Assembly: GCA_046756445.1 (NCBI GenBank)
Contig: JBHHWI010000010.1
Span: forward strand, 1-47,270
From: JACZWL01 sp046756445
GTDB lineage: Bacteria; Pseudomonadota; Gammaproteobacteria; Steroidobacterales; Woeseiaceae
Direction: 5' to 3'
Length of the DNA stretch: 47,270 nt
Numbering within the stretch: position 1 is the stretch's first letter; the number at the start of each line of letters is the position of its first letter. Both the position numbers and the translations under genes were made by a program. Positions 42,639-47,270 of the stretch are shown in pieces. The notes under the pieces were generated by a model. That model saw nothing but the letters and a program-made list of their open reading frames with translations, was not told where the DNA came from and made no database searches.

Positions 42639-43736
42639 ATGTCGCAAGCAATGACCTCCAGGATGCCGAATCTCATGACCGGTGTACAGCTCCTGGGACA
42701 CGGCGATTTCAACCAGCTCGTTTATCGAACGGACATCCCCACGCCGCGGCCTGCCACAGGCGAAGTACTGATCCGCGTAGCTGCGGCCGGGATCAACAAC
42801 ACGGACGTCAATACGCGTACAGGCTGGTATGCAAAGAGCGCACGAGGTCCGACGGATGATGGCACCGACCAGGAATCGGCCGCAGCCAGCGGCAGCTGGT
42901 GGGGCGATTCATTGCGATTTCCCAGGATCCAGGGCGCCGACTGCTGTGGAACGATTGTTGCCGTTGGCGACGGTGTCGATGAACGACGAATCGGTGAGCG
43001 CGTGCTCGTGCGGCCGATTCAGAGCACCGCCGATCCTGAATACCCGCACTCTTTCAATACCTTCGGCGCGGACGTGGACGGTGCCTTCGCACAATTCACC
43101 AAGTGCGATTCGGCGCAGGCCCTGATGGTCAAGAGCGACTGGAGCGACGTCGACCTCGCGTCTATCCCCTGCGCGTTCACGACGGCCGAGGGCATGCTTT
43201 CTCGCGCCGCCGTCGGGGCCGAACGCGTGCTGATAACCGGCGCATCGGGCGGTGTCGGCTCCGCTGCCGTGCAATTGGCGAAGCGTCGTGGCGCGACGGT
43301 TTATGCCGTCGCCGCCGCCAAGAAGGCGAACGACGTACTCGCGATCGGCGCCGATCACGTCGTCGACAGGGATGAGTCGCTCGCTGATGCGCTCGGTGCA
43401 AGTTCCGTCGATGTCGCCATCGATCTTGTCGGGGGACCCCGATGGCCGGAGATTCCGGACATCCTGAAAGCCGGCGGCCGTTACGTCGTTTCCGGAGCGA
43501 TTGCCGGACCAATTGTCGAGCTCGACTTGCGTACGCTTTATCTCAAGGACCTGACGTTTTTCGGCAGAACTTACCAGGGTGATGAAATATTCACGAACTT
43601 GATCGGCTATGTCGAACGCAATGAAATTCGGCCGGTCGTCGCGAAGACGTTTAGTCTGAAAGACATTGTCGAGGCGCAGCAGACTTTCCTGTCCAAAGAT
43701 CACACCGGAAAGATCGTTCTCGTTCCGCCGCAATGA
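42639..43736 (+). CDS. MDR-family zinc-type alcohol dehydrogenase/quinone oxidoreductase
   Basis: A 365-residue medium-chain dehydrogenase/reductase. Features are the GroES-like N-terminal domain (GEVLIRVAAAGINNTDVNTRTGWY, then PRIQGADCCGTIVAVGDGVD) and a Rossmann domain with VLITGASGGVGSAAVQLAKRRGA. Catalytic-zinc Cys/His are not clearly conserved (GADCCGT replaces the usual GHE motif), so it is more likely a quinone oxidoreductase or enoyl reductase type. A short low-complexity insert (DDGTDQESAAASGSWWGDS) near residue 75 is unusual. TAAGG lies just before ATG 42639, 6 bases after the MFS stop. It ends 6 bases from the convergent BCCT gene. Confidence 0.9.
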   Translation: MSQAMTSRMPNLMTGVQLLGHGDFNQLVYRTDIPTPRPATGEVLIRVAAAGINNTDVNTRTGWYAKSARGPTDDGTDQESAAASGSWWGDSLRFPRIQGADCCGTIVAVGDGVDERRIGERVLVRPIQSTADPEYPHSFNTFGADVDGAFAQFTKCDSAQALMVKSDWSDVDLASIPCAFTTAEGMLSRAAVGAERVLITGASGGVGSAAVQLAKRRGATVYAVAAAKKANDVLAIGADHVVDRDESLADALGASSVDVAIDLVGGPRWPEIPDILKAGGRYVVSGAIAGPIVELDLRTLYLKDLTFFGRTYQGDEIFTNLIGYVERNEIRPVVAKTFSLKDIVEAQQTFLSKDHTGKIVLVPPQ

Positions 43737-43742
43737 GGTTGC

Positions 43743-45299
43743 TTATGCTATTTCCTCACGAAGTCCCTGAAACAGACTGACGCAGAGCATCAACAGCACG
43801 AAACAAAACGGCAGGGCGACCGAGATGGCCAGCGCTTGCAATGAGGCGACCCCGCCGCCGAGCATCAAGGCGATCGCGACTAGGCCGACCAGCACGCACC
43901 AGAATACGCGCTGCTGCACGGGCGCATTCATTTTGCCGCCGGCCGTAATCGTATCGACAACGAGTGACCCGGAATCGGCAGACGTTACGAAGAATATAGC
44001 GATCAACACGACGCCGACCACCGACATGAATGTGGTGAACGGCAAGCCTTCGAGCATCTTGAACAGCGCGAGTTCGGGAACGGAGTCGGCGACACCCCGG
44101 TAACCGTCGGTAAACAGCTGGTCGAGCGCCGTTCCGCCGAAGGCCGACATCCAGATGATGCCGATCACGGTCGGTATGATGAGCACCCATGTGACGAACT
44201 CCCGCACCGTGCGCCCAAAGCTGACGCGGGCGATGAACATGCCGACAAACGGCGACCACGCGATCCACCACGCCCAGTAGAATGTCGACCACCCGTGATA
44301 GAAGTCCAGGTCCTCGCGGCCGATCCAGTTGCTCAAGAGCGGCAGGTAATAGACGTAATCGACGACCGCGCTGCCGAACGTGCCGGCGAGCACGAGCGTC
44401 GGACCCGCGATAATGACGAACAGCAGCAGGAAAGCTGCGATCACCATATTGATCTCGCTGAGCCGCTTCACGCCCTTGTCCAGTCCCGCGATGACCGATA
44501 CGAGCGCGATCGCGATGATTCCCGCAATGATGCCCACTTTCGTTGCGCCGGATGGTGACACCTCGAACAGATAGTACAGGCCGCCGGCCATCTGCTCGGC
44601 GCCGAGACCCAGCGAAGTCGCGAGACCGAAAAGTGTCGCCAGCACCGCCGTGATGTCCACGATGTGGCCCAGCGGGCCCCATGCCGCTTTTCCGAACAGC
44701 GGATAGAAGGACGAACGGAGCGTCAGGGGCAGCCCCCGGTTGAAACAGAAAAAAGCCAGCGCCAGACCCACGACCGCATAGACCGCCCAGGCATGCAGTC
44801 CCCAGTGCAGAATGGCCGACGACATGCCCGCCGCCCTCGCCGCCTCCGTATCGGCCGGGTCGATGCCGATCGGCGGATGCAGCGTATGTGTCACAGGCTC
44901 GAGCACGCCGAAGAACATCAGCCCGATGCCGACGCCCGCGGCGAACAACATGGCCAGCCATCCCGGATAGCCATAACGGGGCCTGGCCTCCGCTCCGCCG
45001 AGGCGAACGCGGCCCAGCTTGCTATAGGCAACGACCAGGCAGAACAGGACGAAGAAGTCCTCCGATATCATAAAGGTCCAGTCGAACTTGGTGGTTATCC
45101 ACACTCTCATGTCCTGGAATGCGGCCCCGGCGGAGTCGAGGAACATCAGCGTACCGGTCACGAACGCTACGACGAGAATCGCGGATATCAGGAATACGGG
45201 TCCATGAATATCCAGCCCGAGGACCTGAATGTTGTCCTGTCCCGGCTCGTGCCGGATCTCAGTCTTGAATATCCTTGACGAATCATTTTCCTGCGCCAT
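43743..45299 (-). CDS. BCCT-family transporter, BetP/OpuD-like branch
   Basis: A 518-residue secondary transporter with about 12 helices. It has the sodium-site motif AAGVGIGLMFFGVLEPV (compare GMGIG of BetP) and the signature WSTFYWAWWIAWSPFVGMFIARVSFG in the central helices. This makes it a probable sodium-coupled importer of glycine betaine, choline, carnitine or DMSP-like osmolytes. The N-terminal tail of about 30 residues is hydrophilic and the C-terminus is short, unlike the long osmosensory tail of BetP, which suggests a nutrient uptake role. GAGGGA lies about 8 bases before ATG 45299. It is a single-gene unit, facing away from the TonB receptor. Confidence 0.94.
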   Translation of the reverse strand: MAQENDSSRIFKTEIRHEPGQDNIQVLGLDIHGPVFLISAILVVAFVTGTLMFLDSAGAAFQDMRVWITTKFDWTFMISEDFFVLFCLVVAYSKLGRVRLGGAEARPRYGYPGWLAMLFAAGVGIGLMFFGVLEPVTHTLHPPIGIDPADTEAARAAGMSSAILHWGLHAWAVYAVVGLALAFFCFNRGLPLTLRSSFYPLFGKAAWGPLGHIVDITAVLATLFGLATSLGLGAEQMAGGLYYLFEVSPSGATKVGIIAGIIAIALVSVIAGLDKGVKRLSEINMVIAAFLLLFVIIAGPTLVLAGTFGSAVVDYVYYLPLLSNWIGREDLDFYHGWSTFYWAWWIAWSPFVGMFIARVSFGRTVREFVTWVLIIPTVIGIIWMSAFGGTALDQLFTDGYRGVADSVPELALFKMLEGLPFTTFMSVVGVVLIAIFFVTSADSGSLVVDTITAGGKMNAPVQQRVFWCVLVGLVAIALMLGGGVASLQALAISVALPFCFVLLMLCVSLFQGLREEIA

Positions 45300-45669
45300 G
45301 CAATGCTTCCCTCATTCAGCCCCGAACTGCATGCAGGGCGTGTTTCAAATTGACACCTCGAGACCCGGAGTCTGCCGGCTGCCAGGCGCGGCGGAATGAC
45401 GAGTCACGCTCTCGTTCAATCAGCGCCGGACCTGTGTGGCAGCGCGGATCGAGCGGCCGGGGCAGCTGGTCGTTCCTATTCTTCATCGATATGTCGTGAT
45501 TAGCACAGGCAGAGTCGCATACAGACAGCCCTCAACGCGATGACTGTTATAGTTTTCAGGGTGTCCTGTATGGTGCCAACAGAGTAGTCGCGACGCAATT
45601 TGCGACTGTGCACTGGCTTGTCCGTTTTGCCAAGAAGCGGAACGTGAGTTTCTTTCCGGGGGGAATAGC
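45300..45669. other. 370-base divergent intergenic region
   Basis: This region separates the divergent BCCT and TonB-receptor genes and carries no convincing gene. A TATAGT at 45548-45553 could be a -10 element for the receptor, without a good -35. A GGGGGGAA ribosome-binding sequence lies just before ATG 45670. One inverted repeat is listed separately. No riboswitch or small RNA was recognised. Confidence 0.5.
45586..45607. repeat. Inverted repeat upstream of the TonB-dependent receptor
   Basis: AGTCGC and GCGACT form 6-base arms around a 10-base spacer, 63 bases before the receptor's ATG and about 33 bases after the possible -10 TATAGT. The position would suit an operator or a leader hairpin. 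There is no U-run, so it is not an intrinsic terminator. Confidence 0.35.
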
Positions 45670-47270
45670 ATGTCTCAAAAGAACAGACCAACCAATACCG
45701 TTTTGTCTGCAGCAATTGCTGTCGCCTTAAGCGGCGGCACGGCGACAGCTCAGGAAGAGCCCACTCGCTTCATCGAAGAGATCACCGTTACCGCGACAAA
45801 ACGCGCGCAGCCGATGCAGGACATCCCAGTATCGATCGTGGCGATGACCGGCGATATGGTTGATGAACTCGGCGTCGACAATTTCGAAGAGTACGTACAG
45901 TATCTGCCGAATGTCGTCTGGACCGGTCGCGGACCAGGACAGGCCGAGCTCTACATCCGCGGCACCGCGACCGAGCAGTCGTCAATCACGATTACGTCCA
46001 TCCAGGCAACGGCACCGGCCGTGGCGCTGTATCAGGACGAGCAGCCCGTGTCCTTCTCCGGCCGCAACCTGGACGTCTATGCCACGGACCTGGAACGCAT
46101 CGAGGTTCTGCCGGGGCCTCAGGGCACGCTGTTCGGCGCGAGCTCCCAGACCGGCACGGTGCGGCTGATCACAAACAAGCCCAATCACAGCGACTTCGAG
46201 GGTGGCTTCGACACGAAGTTCAGCCTCACGAGCGGCGGCGAGCCCAGCACCGCGATACGGGCCTACCTGAACCTGCCGCTCACCGACAAGCTGGCGTTCC
46301 GGATTGCCGCCTTCACCGACAAGGCCGGCGGCTGGATCGACAACGTGCCAGGCACGTATGCGAGCGACATAGAGGTCATTAATCGCAACGCGATCAGCGG
46401 CTCCGCACATATCTGCACCGGCGATCCGGCTGTCGACGGTCCCATAAGTGGCACTGACTGCGGCGGTGTTCGGGCAACCGTGGCAGTGGCCGACAACAGC
46501 ACACTGGTGGAGCAGGACTTCAATGAAGCGACATACAGCGGCGCCCGATTCGGCTTCTCCTACCTGTTCAATGACAACTGGGATTTGCTGGTCCAGCACA
46601 CCAACCAGACCCTGGCGACCGAAGGCGTATTCGAGTACGACCCGAACATAAGCGGTGAAGAATCCGTCAACCGCTTCCGGCCGACCACGAATCAGGACGA
46701 GTTCGGGCTGACGACCTGGACCGTCACCGGCCGTATCGCCGAGCTGGAGCTGACCTATACCGGTGGGTTTCTCGACCGCGAGGTCTTCTATACCCAGGAT
46801 TACACGGGCTACACCAATGGTGGTGGCTACCAGGCCTACTACATCTGCACCGGTGGCTACTCGAGTGCCACGCAGTGTTTCGACCCGACGAAGCAGTACC
46901 TCGGTAATACGACCAATGAGCGATTCACAAACGAGATCCGCATCAATACGGATCCGGAAAGGCGCTGGCGTGTAACGGCCGGCGTGTTCTTCGACGACGC
47001 AGAGAGCACCTCGGATGGGCAGTTCCAGTATTTTGGTACCCAAGTGTTCAATCACCGTTCTGCGCCCGGCACGATTACGTCTGATGGCTTGCCACCAGAT
47101 CCGAGCGGCTCAAATATCGTCAGCACCGTGGAAGGCGTGGTCAGCCCGTTTTCCCGTGGTCCGCAGACAACCTTCGTCAACAGTTTCACGCGCAAGGAGG
47201 AACAGATCGCATTCTTCGGCGAGTTCGCCTTCGACATCACGGATGACCTGACGGTGAGCATCGGCGCCCG
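45670..47270 (+). CDS. TonB-dependent outer-membrane receptor (5' part)
   Basis: The reading frame starts at ATG 45670 (GGGGGGAA upstream) and runs open to the right edge, about 533 residues. Residues 1-27 are a signal peptide (AAIAVALSGGTATAQ). A TonB box-like EEITVTATKR follows, then the plug domain (LYIRGTATEQSS, LERIEVLPGPQGTLFGASSQTGTVRLIT) and the first barrel strands with long loops. Cys pairs in loops (HICTGDPAV/TDCGGV and YICTGGYSSATQCFD) suggest disulfides outside. Such receptors import large or scarce ligands such as siderophores, cobalamin or glycans. The ligand is not readable, and the receptor is not clearly the cobalamin receptor BtuB. A link to the neighbouring BCCT gene is only positional. 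Confidence 0.93.
   Translation, partial: MSQKNRPTNTVLSAAIAVALSGGTATAQEEPTRFIEEITVTATKRAQPMQDIPVSIVAMTGDMVDELGVDNFEEYVQYLPNVVWTGRGPGQAELYIRGTATEQSSITITSIQATAPAVALYQDEQPVSFSGRNLDVYATDLERIEVLPGPQGTLFGASSQTGTVRLITNKPNHSDFEGGFDTKFSLTSGGEPSTAIRAYLNLPLTDKLAFRIAAFTDKAGGWIDNVPGTYASDIEVINRNAISGSAHICTGDPAVDGPISGTDCGGVRATVAVADNSTLVEQDFNEATYSGARFGFSYLFNDNWDLLVQHTNQTLATEGVFEYDPNISGEESVNRFRPTTNQDEFGLTTWTVTGRIAELELTYTGGFLDREVFYTQDYTGYTNGGGYQAYYICTGGYSSATQCFDPTKQYLGNTTNERFTNEIRINTDPERRWRVTAGVFFDDAESTSDGQFQYFGTQVFNHRSAPGTITSDGLPPDPSGSNIVSTVEGVVSPFSRGPQTTFVNSFTRKEEQIAFFGEFAFDITDDLTVSIGA

Noticed and set aside
43756..44961. 401-codon minus-strand frame within the second BCCT gene
   Set aside because: It uses another frame of the same strand as the transporter. 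The product is Arg/Gly-rich and lacks membrane segments, unlike the true frame.
45349..45380. TTGACA at 45350-45355 as a -35 box for the TonB receptor
   Set aside because: The sequence 16-18 bases downstream has no -10 resemblance, and it is more than 300 bases from the start codon.
1..47270. CRISPR arrays, IS elements, tRNA or rRNA genes, att sites
   Set aside because: No regularly spaced direct repeats, transposase-like protein, cloverleaf with CCA end or rRNA-like stretch was noticed on either strand. A covariance-model search would be needed to exclude small RNAs.

Overview
The window looks like a chromosomal segment of a GC-rich, aerobic, Gram-negative bacterium. A TonB-dependent receptor of the type common in marine Gammaproteobacteria, a lipoprotein gamma-glutamyltransferase, BCCT osmolyte transporters and heterotetrameric sarcosine oxidase suggest an uncultured marine gammaproteobacterium. 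This is inference from gene content; there is no rRNA or tRNA to confirm it. No CRISPR array, IS element, prophage, rRNA or tRNA was seen.

Layout. (1) 1-4928, plus strand: the tail of an unidentified gene, an MBL-fold hydrolase, a DP-motif alpha-solenoid protein and a lipoprotein gamma-glutamyltransferase. (2) 30397 down to 4947, minus strand: an almost unbroken run of 23 genes (about 25 kb), mostly overlapping or a few bases apart. It encodes what looks like a nearly complete route from carnitine or gamma-butyrobetaine to glycine. In transcription order: a HalD/BesD-like Fe/2OG oxygenase, BKACE (3-dehydrocarnitine cleavage), a carnitine 3-dehydrogenase-thioesterase fusion, an acyl-CoA dehydrogenase, CaiD, a NahK-like kinase and a BCCT transporter. 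After a 160-bp gap come a non-pyrrolysine MttB-family methyltransferase, its corrinoid protein, DUF1638, a 'virulence factor' domain protein, MetV, MetF, a methyl-H4F:corrinoid methyltransferase, a RamA-like activator, an HD-domain protein, a DMGDH-family flavoprotein, a GFA protein, SoxBDAG and a GlxA/GbdR-type regulator. (3) 30499-36447, plus strand, divergent from (2): a beta-hydroxyacid dehydrogenase and two more DMGDH-family flavoproteins. (4) 38710 down to 36457, minus strand: a second MttB/corrinoid pair. (5) 38837-43736, plus strand: a GcvA-like LysR regulator, a PhyH-type oxygenase, a class II aldolase-fold protein, an MFS transporter and an MDR oxidoreductase. (6) A second BCCT transporter on the minus strand, then the 5' part of a TonB-dependent receptor running off the right edge.

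How it may work together (inference from families). Carnitine is oxidised to 3-dehydrocarnitine, cleaved with acetyl-CoA to betainyl-CoA plus acetoacetate, and hydrolysed to glycine betaine. The first N-methyl group leaves through MttB to a corrinoid protein and then to tetrahydrofolate, not through a Rieske monooxygenase or a homocysteine methyltransferase. MetF/MetV could oxidise methyl-H4F to methylene-H4F, and the RamA-like protein would rescue Co(II) corrinoid. Dimethylglycine and sarcosine are then demethylated oxidatively by the flavoprotein and SoxBDAG, giving glycine and one-carbon units. The most interesting feature is this splice of anaerobe-style corrinoid methyl transfer with O2-dependent sarcosine oxidation and carnitine catabolism, together with several companion genes of unknown role (DUF1638, the 'virulence factor' protein, the HD-domain protein, the BesD-like oxygenase and the kinase) and a second MttB/corrinoid module with its own regulator and three DMGDH paralogues in all.
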